64,000 bases of DNA from the NCBI RefSeq assembly GCF_003286125.1, contig NZ_QMED01000010.1:99779-163778 (forward strand), given 5' to 3'. Positions 9,642 through 18,680 of this stretch are shown here, one piece after another. The translations under genes were made by a program, and so were the position numbers. How positions within the stretch are numbered: position 1 is the stretch's first letter; each line of letters begins with the position of its first letter. Source of the stretch: Algibacillus agarilyticus. GTDB lineage: Bacteria > Pseudomonadota > Gammaproteobacteria > Enterobacterales > Alteromonadaceae. The notes under the pieces are model-generated. The model worked only from the letters and a program-made list of their open reading frames with translations. It was not told where the DNA came from and did not search any database.

Positions 9642-9669
9642 TAAAGCCGCGTATTAACACGCGGCTTTA
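9642..9669. terminator. Bidirectional intrinsic terminator mgtE / exported protein
   Basis: A perfect 11-bp stem: TAAAGCCGCGT at 9642-9652 pairs with ACGCGGCTTTA at 9659-9669 across a 6-nt loop. On the minus strand the stem is followed by a U-rich stretch (TTATTTTTTA). It lies between two convergent genes and can serve both. Confidence 0.88.
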
Positions 9670-9714
9670 ACAAATACGATTTGTGTGATTAAAACAATCT
9701 AGAGAAGCAGAGAG

Positions 9715-11433
9715 TTATTTAGTAACCGCTTGGGTATCCATTGTTGTTTCTATTTCAATCCCATTTACGGTGTAATCTGTGCTTACTTGAACTTGCATGT
9801 CTAACTTAGCAAAGTCAGTAAAGCCTTCAGGTATAGGCTTACCGGTCGATTCTAATACCGTATTTAAAGGACCAAACAACGATTTATAATCAACAGAAAA
9901 AGCATTAACGCCATTATTAACAAGTGCTTCATTCGTTAAATTATCAGCTACCGCTGCCGCTTTATCACCTTGATAAATAACAACATGATTGCCTTTAACC
10001 GCAACCTGTGGGTTTAACCCCAGCGCAGGTGGTAATGGAAAAAATGAACTAACAGCTAACGGGCTACCATCTTCCGGGATCGTGACATCGGCTAAAGGCG
10101 GATACAATGCTTTTAAACCATTAAAAATAGTTAAGGGTGCATTAGCAGATAACGTAATAAGCGCTTCAATACCTTTAACAGGGACTTGTTCGTTTTCTAA
10201 ATCAAGCTCAAAATCAAATATTGTTGCACTAATCCCTTTAACACCACCCACCATGCCAGTAAACATACCTAACATCATCGGGCTAGTTTGCGAAATTTTA
10301 GTCTGAGCAGCAACAAGTGACTCACATGTATAGTCCGCGTTAGTAAATTCAGTCCAAAATTGCATCAAAACAGGCGTTAGTTCATCAACATCAAAACCAA
10401 ACGCAACATTAGCAATTTGGTTATCAAAATTATAGACATGTTGAGGAATAAAACCTCTGAGCTGGCCAAGCGACGCATTCGTTTCTTGATTGGTACTTTC
10501 TACAGCAAGTGCCGCTTTTATTGAAGAAGACTCATTATCAATTTCTACATGACGTGTGCCCATAACTGTGCGCGGCCACGCATTAGCAATTGCAGAAAAA
10601 TCGGTTGCACAAGCTTGCTCACGCATACTATTAAACATATCAGGTTTAGTTAACTGAGCTAAGTTCGTTAACATACGACCAAACGCGTTACCCTCGGCTT
10701 GGGTTAAACCTTTAATAATTTGCACATGGTCAATAAATCCAACTGAAGAACCATCAAATGCATACTTATCCGTGATAGCTTGTAACGATTCTGCGGCTAG
10801 TGCGTTTTTGGGCTTTTCGATGGCTAACGCAATATTCAAATCTTCGGGTGTATTTATCGGTGTATTAATGGTGATAGAAGCCCAGCCATCAATCACAGAA
10901 ACGGCAAGTTCAACCATAACACCGTCATTGTTAACAACAGGGTATTTAACATATGAAAAAGCATCTACAGCCACTTTTTCAGGCGTAATACCCGCTTCTG
11001 AAGCTAAAGTATCGAGTGAAGACCACAACGCTTGCGCATCTGCTATTTCATAGCGAAAAACAGGTAACAAACCAACCGTATAAACCAGCATACGCACATC
11101 ATCACCAAAACCAAATCTAGCTTTTAGATCATCAGCTGATTGTGAAGCTGTTAAGTAATGTTTTATTAAGTTAACTGAAAACTGAGCTTCAGGATTTTCA
11201 GGCTTAAAGGTTTCATCTAACATCAACATCACTTGGGTAGGATCACCAAAGCTGGCTTGATAAGTTTGCATATATTGCGTTAAAGGAAACGCTTCTAGCT
11301 GACCTGAAAACAGTACGGTATCGGCAGGTACATTTTCAAGAGCCATCAACTCATCGTTAGACATTTGAGAAGCATAGTAAGTGGTCGCACCGGCAGCCGA
11401 AGCTAAGCCCAATGCAAAAAGAATGGGTTTCAT
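9715..11433 (-). CDS. Exported protein of unknown function, 572 residues
   Basis: I do not recognise this gene with certainty. It begins with a short signal-like segment (MKPILFALGLASAAGATTYY), after which the chain is acidic and largely beta/alpha with no further membrane helix. An early NVPADTVLFSGQLEAFP segment resembles the opening of DUF3352-type proteins (a P-x-D-T-V-hydrophobic strand), but this is a weak resemblance. Two cysteines lie in the middle (QACATDF and DYTCESL). It is monocistronic: pmbA ends 130 nt upstream and a terminator lies downstream. Probably periplasmic or surface anchored; no activity can be assigned. Confidence 0.8.
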   Translation of the reverse strand: MKPILFALGLASAAGATTYYASQMSNDELMALENVPADTVLFSGQLEAFPLTQYMQTYQASFGDPTQVMLMLDETFKPENPEAQFSVNLIKHYLTASQSADDLKARFGFGDDVRMLVYTVGLLPVFRYEIADAQALWSSLDTLASEAGITPEKVAVDAFSYVKYPVVNNDGVMVELAVSVIDGWASITINTPINTPEDLNIALAIEKPKNALAAESLQAITDKYAFDGSSVGFIDHVQIIKGLTQAEGNAFGRMLTNLAQLTKPDMFNSMREQACATDFSAIANAWPRTVMGTRHVEIDNESSSIKAALAVESTNQETNASLGQLRGFIPQHVYNFDNQIANVAFGFDVDELTPVLMQFWTEFTNADYTCESLVAAQTKISQTSPMMLGMFTGMVGGVKGISATIFDFELDLENEQVPVKGIEALITLSANAPLTIFNGLKALYPPLADVTIPEDGSPLAVSSFFPLPPALGLNPQVAVKGNHVVIYQGDKAAAVADNLTNEALVNNGVNAFSVDYKSLFGPLNTVLESTGKPIPEGFTDFAKLDMQVQVSTDYTVNGIEIETTMDTQAVTK

Positions 11434-11462
11434 TATGAAAGTCCTTTTAATTTAATGTAAAG

Positions 11463-11493
11463 ACATTGAATACAGACATTCCGCATTCAATGT
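11463..11493. repeat. Inverted repeat between pmbA and the 572-aa gene
   Basis: ACATTGAAT at 11463-11471 and ATTCAATGT at 11485-11493 are exact 9-bp inverted repeats with a 13-nt centre. In the minus-strand RNA the stem is followed by CTTTACATT. It may be a leaky terminator for pmbA or an operator of the next gene. Confidence 0.4.
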
Positions 11494-11563
11494 TATAGGT
11501 GTATTGATAAACAAGTAGAATTTAACAAATAAACAACTTAATTACCAATACAAAAGCGAGGGG

Positions 11564-12901
11564 TTAGCTACCTGCGACTTGCAGCTCTTCAAGTAAGATA
11601 GAACCAGTATAAATGCTGCCACGTTTTTCAACGTCATTACCAATGTTAACAATATTTTTAAACATGTTGTCTAATTTACCGGCGATCGTAATTTCTTGAA
11701 CAGGGTATTGAATAACCCCTTTTTCAACCCAAAACCCAGCCGCACCTCGAGAATAATCGCCATTAACCACGTTAACACCTTGACCCATTAGTTCAGTTAC
11801 TAACAACCCTGTGTCTAATTGTTTTAACATGGCATCAAAACTCGCATCCATCGCGCTATTATTAAATAAACGCCAATTGTGAATACCACCGGCATGGCCC
11901 GTTGTTTGTAATTTCATTTTTCGAGCTGAATAACTCGATAATAACCAAGTTTGTAACACCCCTTGGTCAACGATATCACGAACTTTTGTCGCTACCCCTT
12001 CATGATCAAAGTAGCTACTGGCTAACCCTTGTTTAATTAAAGGGTCTTCATGGATACGCAGCCACTCTGGGAAAACTTGCTTGTGCAAAGAATGCTGTAA
12101 AAATGAGGAATCACGATATAAGTTTCCGCCACTGATCGCGGCAATAAAATGACCAAATAAACTATTGGCGACATCAGCACGAAACATAACGGGCATCTTT
12201 CCCGTTCCGAGCTGCTGCGCGTTTAACCGCGAAATAGTCTCAAGTGACGCATCACGTCCAACCTGCTCAGCAGGTGTGAGTTCATCTAAACGGCGCGAAA
12301 CGGTATAAGCATAATCACGTTGCATATCTTGGTTTTCATCTTCAGCTATAACCGCACAACTCAAGCTATGTCGAGAACTCGGGTAAGACGCGATAACACC
12401 ATGACTATTGCCATATACCCTAAAACCTTGATGACTTGAAAAACTTGCACCATCTGAATTTTTAATTCTAGGATCAGTATCAAATGCAGCTTGCTCACAA
12501 CGTTTAGTAAGCTCAATGGCTTGGTCTGGGGTTAAATCGCTTGGGTGATACAAATCCAAATCAATATTATTTTTAATCATTAAATCGGGATCAGCTAAAC
12601 CAGAAAATGGATCCTCTGATGTATATTGAGCAATATCACAGGCGGCAGCGACAGTTCGTTTAATAGCGGCTTCAGACAAATCTGACGTAGATGCCGAACC
12701 TTTGCGTTGCCCTTTCCATAAAGCGATGCCCAAAGCACCATCATGATTAAATTCAACGGTTTCAACTTCACCTAAGCGAGAAGCAACTTGTAAACCTTGG
12801 GTTTTAGAGATTGATACTTCAGCTGAAGTCGCACCCAGTGATTTAGCATAAGCTAATGCACTTTCGACAGCCGATTCTACACGCTTCATTTCATCAAGCA
12901 T
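11564..12901 (-). CDS. pmbA: Metalloprotease subunit PmbA (TldE)
   Basis: TldE half of the TldD/TldE heterodimeric protease, which in enterics trims the microcin B17 leader and unfolded peptides such as CcdA. TldE itself lacks the zinc site. Conserved family segments are visible: EVETVEFNHDGALGI, RKGSASTSDLS, SYSARKMKLQTTGHAGGIHNW, and ELMGQGVNVVNGDYSRGAAGFWV near the C-terminus. I choose the ATG at 12901 (445 residues) because AGGTG lies 9 nt upstream; a GTG at 12913 would add four residues. It is divergent from yjgA, and its partner tldD ends at 17241. Confidence 0.94.
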   Translation of the reverse strand: MLDEMKRVESAVESALAYAKSLGATSAEVSISKTQGLQVASRLGEVETVEFNHDGALGIALWKGQRKGSASTSDLSEAAIKRTVAAACDIAQYTSEDPFSGLADPDLMIKNNIDLDLYHPSDLTPDQAIELTKRCEQAAFDTDPRIKNSDGASFSSHQGFRVYGNSHGVIASYPSSRHSLSCAVIAEDENQDMQRDYAYTVSRRLDELTPAEQVGRDASLETISRLNAQQLGTGKMPVMFRADVANSLFGHFIAAISGGNLYRDSSFLQHSLHKQVFPEWLRIHEDPLIKQGLASSYFDHEGVATKVRDIVDQGVLQTWLLSSYSARKMKLQTTGHAGGIHNWRLFNNSAMDASFDAMLKQLDTGLLVTELMGQGVNVVNGDYSRGAAGFWVEKGVIQYPVQEITIAGKLDNMFKNIVNIGNDVEKRGSIYTGSILLEELQVAGS

Positions 12902-13060
12902 AAAAGGGAACACCTATAATTATTTCTTGGTTATTGTGTCGCTTAACCTTGGGTATAAACTTAAGCTTAGTGTAACATATGTATAGGCAAGTTACTTAGT
13001 GATGCCTTTTCACTATTTTAGCGTAATTTGGTTATTAAATAATGATTTAACAGGCGAAAT

Positions 13061-13588
13061 ATGACAGATCCAAAGCACGACATCGATGAAATTGAAGAAG
13101 AAATAATCTACGTGAGTAAAGAAGAGCTGAAAAGAGATCTGGCAGAAATGCGAGAACTTGCAAATCGCCTTGTTGAAATGTCGCAAACCAAACTAGATAA
13201 GCTCACCTTAACCCCAGCTCAAATAGACGCAGTCGCTTTGGGTAAAAAAATAAAAAATAAAAAAGATGCTTATCATCGTCATCTGCAATTTTTTACTAAA
13301 TTGTTACACAACAAAGATCTTTCCGCTTTGTATCTCGGCCTAGAAAAAATAAAGCAAGGCCCATTACTTGCCAATCAGCATATCCAAAAGTTAGAAGCAT
13401 TAAGCTTAAAAATCATAGCGGAAGGTGACCCTGCTATTCAAAGCTTGCTTAATGAGCACGCCGATCTAGACCGCAGCAAGTTAAGACAATTTGCACGGCA
13501 AGCAAAAAAAGATCAAGCGGCAGAGAAACCTTCAAAAGCAGCAAAACAATTACTACAATATTTAAGAAGTATGATCCCACAACAATAA
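13061..13588 (+). CDS. yjgA: Ribosome-associated protein YjgA (DarP, DUF615)
   Basis: A 175-residue, highly charged, helical cytoplasmic protein of the DUF615 family that co-purifies with 50S assembly intermediates. Family features include the acidic N-terminus (DIDEIEEEIIYVSKEELKR), the EMRELANRLVEM helix, a Lys-rich segment near 60-70, and the C-terminal LDRSKLRQFARQAKKD and QLLQYLRSM motifs. It is divergent from pmbA, a neighbourhood conserved in gammaproteobacteria. The next gene starts 17 nt later and may be co-transcribed. Confidence 0.95.
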   Translation: MTDPKHDIDEIEEEIIYVSKEELKRDLAEMRELANRLVEMSQTKLDKLTLTPAQIDAVALGKKIKNKKDAYHRHLQFFTKLLHNKDLSALYLGLEKIKQGPLLANQHIQKLEALSLKIIAEGDPAIQSLLNEHADLDRSKLRQFARQAKKDQAAEKPSKAAKQLLQYLRSMIPQQ

Positions 13589-13605
13589 CAAAAGAAGGAT
13601 GAACA

Positions 13606-16600
13606 ATGCAGCAAGTAAAATTTATCATATCGATGTGGCTAACTTTTTTACTTGTTGCGTGCGGAAGTGGCCACTCAGGTAAAAATGATGACGCTGAGAC
13701 AGACGTTTCAGAAACATATAGCTTAACGTTATCGATTGATAGCGAACATTGTAATAATGATTGTAATCATACATTTGCGAGTGATGACACGGTCGTTGTA
13801 ACCGCAACCTTATTGTTAGGCTCGGCCCCTGCCGCAGGTGAAATTATTAATTTTACTGCCGGTGTTGGTGAGTTATCCGCTAGTCAGGCATTAACAAACA
13901 GCAACGGTGTTGCAACCATCAATTTAACCAATAGCAGTGAAAATTTAAATGCCGGTATATTGAATGCGAGCTTTGATACCCTCACCACGAATCAAAACTA
14001 TCAATTTACCGCCGCAAGCGATGATGATCCTGACGTTAGCACACCTGAAGTTTATAGCTTATCTTTGACACTCGACAACCCGACTTGCAACAGCAACTGT
14101 AATCATACCTTTTCTAGTGATGACACGGTTATCGTCAGCGCGACCTTACTTTTAAATTCTGCACCTGCCGCAGGTGAAATTATTAATTTTACCGCCGGTG
14201 TTGGTGAAATATCTGCAAATCAGATATTAACGAATAGCAACGGTGTGGCAACGATAAACTTAACAAACAGCAGTGAAAATTTAAATGCCGGTATATTGAA
14301 TGCGAGCTTTAATGGCATCACGACTAATCAAAATTATCAATTTACCGCGGCTGATGGGGAGCCAGATGTTGGCACACCGGATGTCTACAGCTTATCTTTG
14401 ACACTCGATAACCCAACTTGCAACAGCAACTGCAATCACTCTTTTTCTAGCGATGATACGATTGTCGTTACCGCAACCTTACTTTTAAACTCTGCGCCTG
14501 CGGCGGGTGAGATTATTAATTTTACGGCGGGTGTTGGTGAATTATCTGCAAGTCAGGCATTAACTAACAACAACGGTGTTGCGACCATCAATTTAACCAA
14601 TAACACTGAAAACTTAAATGCAGGTATATTGAATGCGAGCTTTGATACCCTCACCACGAATCAAAATTATCAATTTACTGCAGGCAATACTCAATCAGCA
14701 ACCCATGTGCTCAGCATCGACTTAACATCTCCGGATTGTCAGCTTGAGTGTGCTAGTTTTACTCAAAATGAAACCGTCACCATAACGGCCACATTAACAG
14801 ATGAAAACAACACACCGCTAACAGGTCAAGTGGTCAACTTTACCGCACCGTTAGGTCAGTTAAATGTAAATAGCAAACTCACAAACAACGAAGGTAAAGC
14901 CAGTGTGAGCCTGAGCAATTCAAACGGCACATTAGGCGCCTCGACTATTTCAGCCAGTCACGACGCTTTAAATGCCAACATCAATTATGAATTTGTATTA
15001 TCAACACAAAACTCGACGGCTGAACCGCAGTTCGCTTTAACATTACCATCAGGCATTCGTATTCAAGTTGGGCAAACAACCACACTTAACGCCCAAGTAC
15101 ACGATGCCAACGGCGATGTAATGGTTAATCAATTAGTTAACTTTTCGCTAGCGCAAGGCATATTAAACACCAATTCAGCGTTAACCAATGCACAAGGCAT
15201 AGCAGAGGTTACCTATACCCCGCTCGATACCGATTTAGGTGCCTTTTTAGCGACTGCATCGACCACGATAAATGATGTAATATACAACACCGAAACGTTA
15301 TATGAAGTGTTACCAGAGAATGCGGTTGAAGCTAATATCGAGTTTGGTTATTTTGATGGCACAACCTTTATTCCGAATAAAATAGGAATACAAGGCGCAA
15401 CCCGTGACGAAAGTGTAAACATTGCAGCCGGCGGTACAGCCAGTTTATTTGTATCACTAGCAGAATTGCAAACCGATGGGGTTACTTACCTACCCTATTT
15501 TAATTCCGCAGTTATTAATTTTTCGTCTATTTGTGTTCAGCAAACATCAGCAACCATTGATGCGGCAATTACAACAGTAGCAGGCCGAGCCACGTCTACG
15601 TTTGAAAATACATCGTGTTCAAGTACCGTAGCAAGCACAGATACAATAAGCGCTTCGGTAACGATTAATAACAACCTAGTTACCATAACACGAGATATCA
15701 ACTTACTCTCTACAGAGCTCGGTTCGCTCAGCTTTATTTCCGCTAACCCCACCCAATTAGTCATGGCAGAATCCGGCGGAGCCGGTCAAAGTGAAACGGC
15801 GACATTAACGTTTCAAGCGTTAGATTCGCAAGGCAATCCCATCCCACAATTGGATGTGAATTTTTCACTCACCACTAGCTTAGGCGGTTTATCTATTTTT
15901 CCGGTTACATCCGTCACTAACTCACAAGGCCTAGTGACTACACAAGTGTCAGCGGGAGCCATTCCAACGTCAGTGGTTGTCGAGGCATCAGCAACTCTTA
16001 ATAATGTTGAAGTAAAATCGCAATCGTCTGAATTAACCGTTTCTACAGGCCTGCCAGATCAAGATAGCTTTGTATTAGTATCAGATGTAACTAACAGCGA
16101 AACATTTAACTATATCGATGAATTAGTCACCTTAACCGCTTATTTAGCCGATACAAACGAAAGCGCAGCGATCGATGGCACAACCGTTGTATTTAAAGCA
16201 GAAGGCGGAGCGTTACTGCAAGATAGATGTTCAACAATCAATGGTAGCTGTTCGGTGACATGGCGTGGTGGCTCGCCAATACCTGAAAATCATCGAGTAA
16301 CGATTTTAGCAACGGCTATCGGACATGAAAGCTTTGCCGATATTAATTCGAATGGCTTATATGATGAAACCGATGGTGAACCTTTTGACGATGGCGCGGG
16401 TGCGGGCTTTTTACGCCAAGGTAACGGCATACAAGATGATGCCGGTAAAGACTATAACGATGATGGCACCGTCGAACCCGCTTATACCGATCGAAATGCT
16501 AACGGTGTATTTGATGGCCCCGGCTTTATTGACCTACCCGAAGCGTGGTTGGATGCCAATGAAGATGGTATTAAAAATAGCAATGAAGAATATAATGACT

Positions 16601-17130
16601 TCAACGCAGATAATACGTTTAACTTACCTAACGGCTTATTTAATGGCCCGCAATGTACCGATAACACGATTTGCCAAGCCGCACCCAATAATCGTATAGA
16701 GCTTAGAGCCAGCACGGTTTTAATCTCGTCTAGCTCTTTTGCCCTGTACACGCTAACACGAACCGATACAGGTGAAGTGCTGGCAGATCAAGACGGGGTA
16801 TACATTAATACGATTTCGCTAGCGGCAGGGCAAAGCGCCAGCTTTAGATTAAACTTCACCGATACAGGCCAACAAATTTTACCTGCAGGCACAACATTAA
16901 CTTTCTCAAGCAACGTAGGCGAAATAAGTAATACAGGTCGAGTAATACAGAATAGTAGTGGCGCTGTTGATGCGAATCTAAATTGGGTTGGTGGTAATGA
17001 TACATTTGTATTAACGAACAACTTAACAGCGGAAGACACGCCTTCAACCGGCAGCTTACAAATAAATATGACAACACCAAAAGGCAACGAGCCGATAGAT
17101 TTAGGCATTGCGGTTAATTTATCCAATTAA
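13606..17130 (+). CDS. Ig-like (Big_1) repeat lipoprotein with calcium-loop-like motifs
   Basis: Predicted surface or periplasmic lipoprotein of 1174 residues. The signal peptide ends in a lipobox LVAC with lipidated C19. Three near-identical domains of 111-112 residues start at residues 38, 150 and 261. A diverged fourth starts near 366, and further Big_1/invasin-like domains extend to about residue 850. Each repeat has the APAAGEIINFTAGVGE strand typical of Big_1 and carries a CxxxC pair. Near residues 912-1006 is a cluster of Asp/Asn-Gly loops (DINSNG, DYNDDG, DRNANG, DANEDG, DFNADN) resembling EF-hand or thrombospondin-3 calcium loops. A last Ig-like domain closes the chain. A good AAGAAGG site precedes the ATG. 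Likely an adhesin or cell-surface scaffold; the ligand is unknown. Confidence 0.88.
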   Translation: MQQVKFIISMWLTFLLVACGSGHSGKNDDAETDVSETYSLTLSIDSEHCNNDCNHTFASDDTVVVTATLLLGSAPAAGEIINFTAGVGELSASQALTNSNGVATINLTNSSENLNAGILNASFDTLTTNQNYQFTAASDDDPDVSTPEVYSLSLTLDNPTCNSNCNHTFSSDDTVIVSATLLLNSAPAAGEIINFTAGVGEISANQILTNSNGVATINLTNSSENLNAGILNASFNGITTNQNYQFTAADGEPDVGTPDVYSLSLTLDNPTCNSNCNHSFSSDDTIVVTATLLLNSAPAAGEIINFTAGVGELSASQALTNNNGVATINLTNNTENLNAGILNASFDTLTTNQNYQFTAGNTQSATHVLSIDLTSPDCQLECASFTQNETVTITATLTDENNTPLTGQVVNFTAPLGQLNVNSKLTNNEGKASVSLSNSNGTLGASTISASHDALNANINYEFVLSTQNSTAEPQFALTLPSGIRIQVGQTTTLNAQVHDANGDVMVNQLVNFSLAQGILNTNSALTNAQGIAEVTYTPLDTDLGAFLATASTTINDVIYNTETLYEVLPENAVEANIEFGYFDGTTFIPNKIGIQGATRDESVNIAAGGTASLFVSLAELQTDGVTYLPYFNSAVINFSSICVQQTSATIDAAITTVAGRATSTFENTSCSSTVASTDTISASVTINNNLVTITRDINLLSTELGSLSFISANPTQLVMAESGGAGQSETATLTFQALDSQGNPIPQLDVNFSLTTSLGGLSIFPVTSVTNSQGLVTTQVSAGAIPTSVVVEASATLNNVEVKSQSSELTVSTGLPDQDSFVLVSDVTNSETFNYIDELVTLTAYLADTNESAAIDGTTVVFKAEGGALLQDRCSTINGSCSVTWRGGSPIPENHRVTILATAIGHESFADINSNGLYDETDGEPFDDGAGAGFLRQGNGIQDDAGKDYNDDGTVEPAYTDRNANGVFDGPGFIDLPEAWLDANEDGIKNSNEEYNDFNADNTFNLPNGLFNGPQCTDNTICQAAPNNRIELRASTVLISSSSFALYTLTRTDTGEVLADQDGVYINTISLAAGQSASFRLNFTDTGQQILPAGTTLTFSSNVGEISNTGRVIQNSSGAVDANLNWVGGNDTFVLTNNLTAEDTPSTGSLQINMTTPKGNEPIDLGIAVNLSN
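13717..14700 (+). repeat. Three tandem ~335-bp coding repeats
   Basis: Direct repeats inside the Ig-like lipoprotein gene begin at 13717, 14053 and 14386 (periods 336 and 333 nt). Long identical stretches are visible around GCAGGTGAAATTATTAATTT and around AACTTAAATGC(A/C)GGTATATTGAATGCGAGC. The high DNA identity suggests recent duplication or ongoing homogenisation. Confidence 0.9.
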
Positions 17131-17170
17131 TTTGATTTATACCTGAACTGGTAAGCAATTCGAGAACAAT

Positions 17171-17208
17171 AAAAAAGGCGATTTATCTCACAATAAATCG
17201 CCTTTTTT
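17171..17208. terminator. Bidirectional intrinsic terminator
   Basis: A perfect 16-bp inverted repeat: AAAAAAGGCGATTTAT at 17171-17186 and ATAAATCGCCTTTTTT at 17193-17208, with a 6-nt loop. Each strand gives a GC core with flanking A6/U6, so it serves both the lipoprotein gene (+) and tldD (-). Confidence 0.95.
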
Positions 17209-17240
17209 AATTCAGTCTATTTTGGTTGTGGGTGATTAAC

Positions 17241-18680
17241 TTATCGTGTTCCACCAACAACGAGCTCATCGACTTTTAATGTTGGCTGCCCAACACCAAC
17301 CGGTACACTTTGGCCATCTTTACCGCAAACCCCGACCCCTCGGTCAAGCGCTAAATCGTCACCCACCATCGATACTTTACTCATTGCATCAGGGCCGTTA
17401 CCAATTAAAGTCGCACCTTTAACCGGAGTTGTGATTTTTCCGTTTTCAATCAAATAAGCTTCCGATGTTGAAAAAACAAATTTACCCGACGTAATATCAA
17501 CTTGACCGCCACCAAAATTAGGTGCATAAATGCCTTTTTCTACCGACGCGATAATATCTTTTGGATCACTCTGCCCTGCAAGCATATATGTGTTGGTCAT
17601 TCTTGGCATGGGTAAATGCGCATAGCTTTCTCTGCGACCGTTACCGGTAGGTTTAACACCCATCAAACGCGCGTTTTGCTTATCTTGCATGTAGCCTTTT
17701 AAGATCCCGTTTTCAATTAATACATTGTATTGGCCTGGTACACCTTCATCATCAATATTAATTGATCCTCGGCAGTTAGCTAACGTACCATCGTCAACAA
17801 TAGTACATAAACTGGAAGCCACTTGTTGCCCCATTTTTTCAGAGTAAGCCGATGATCCTTTACGGTTGAAATCACCTTCTAAACCATGCCCTACCGCTTC
17901 ATGTAATAAAACGCCAGGCCATCCAGCGCCTAATACAACAGGCATAGTGCCAGCAGGCGCTTCAATAGCATCAAGGTTAACTAATGCTTGGCGAACGGCT
18001 TCTTGCGCATAAATTTTATAACGCTCAACACCATTTTCTAATTCAAAGAAAAAGCTGTAATCGGTGCGCGCACCACCACCGGCACTTCCTCGTTCACGTT
18101 TACCATTATGCTCAACCAGCACTGAACAGTTTAAACGTACTAGTGGTCTTTCATCTACCGCATAAGTACCATCGCTGGCACAAATTATAATTTCTTCATA
18201 TACGCCCGTAATACTCACAATCACTTGCTTAACACGCGAGTCTTGCGCTCGAGCAATGGCTTCTACTTCATTTAACAAATGAACTTTTTGCTCAGGAGAA
18301 AGTTGATTCAAAGGGTTTAATAATGCATGAGCTTTACCGGGTACAGTTGATGTGAAAGCTTTAACTTTAAAATCATCTTGATTACGGGTAATACTGCGAG
18401 CGGCCTCTGCAGCCGCTTTTAAAGCGCTTAAGTTGATATCATCTGAGTAAGCAAAACCTGATTTTTCACCATCGACCGCACGAACACCCACACCACGCTC
18501 GATATTAAAATTACCTTCTTTAACAATGCCATCTTCTAACACCCAGCTATCATGCTGGCTTGTTTGAAAATATAAATCGGCATAATCAAGCTTACGCTGA
18601 TGCATGTAGGCTAATGTTTCTTCTAACGCACCTTTATCTAGCCCGCTATCATTTAAAATATTCTTCTCAACTGCACTCAT
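17241..18680 (-). CDS. tldD: Metalloprotease subunit TldD
   Basis: Catalytic zinc subunit of the TldD/TldE protease, 479 residues. The metal site is the HExxxH sequence [12 protein letters not shown] near residue 258, with the C-terminal cysteine ligand in [12 protein letters not shown] (about residue 452). Other family signatures are GERDYAD-like DYADLYFQ near 33 and [18 protein letters not shown] near 335. The ATG overlaps the stop of the upstream nitrilase gene (ATGA). It is the last gene of the mre/rng block and ends at a strong terminator. Confidence 0.97.
   Translation of the reverse strand: MSAVEKNILNDSGLDKGALEETLAYMHQRKLDYADLYFQTSQHDSWVLEDGIVKEGNFNIERGVGVRAVDGEKSGFAYSDDINLSALKAAAEAARSITRNQDDFKVKAFTSTVPGKAHALLNPLNQLSPEQKVHLLNEVEAIARAQDSRVKQVIVSITGVYEEIIICASDGTYAVDERPLVRLNCSVLVEHNGKRERGSAGGGARTDYSFFFELENGVERYKIYAQEAVRQALVNLDAIEAPAGTMPVVLGAGWPGVLLHEAVGHGLEGDFNRKGSSAYSEKMGQQVASSLCTIVDDGTLANCRGSINIDDEGVPGQYNVLIENGILKGYMQDKQNARLMGVKPTGNGRRESYAHLPMPRMTNTYMLAGQSDPKDIIASVEKGIYAPNFGGGQVDITSGKFVFSTSEAYLIENGKITTPVKGATLIGNGPDAMSKVSMVGDDLALDRGVGVCGKDGQSVPVGVGQPTLKVDELVVGGTR

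Noticed and set aside
13717-14700. Regular repeats at 13.7-14.7 kb considered as a CRISPR-like array
   Set aside because: The period of about 335 bp is coding, in frame and fully translated into Ig-like domains; there are no short repeats with unique spacers.
16325-16699. A 124-codon alternative-frame plus-strand frame inside the repeat lipoprotein gene
   Set aside because: It lies wholly within a well-supported gene, is Met-rich as a by-product of the Asp-Gly codons, and has no ribosome-binding site.
11434-18680. A RiPP/microcin system around TldD and TldE
   Set aside because: No precursor-sized gene with a leader or modification enzyme was seen between or next to the two genes; both are in housekeeping neighbourhoods.
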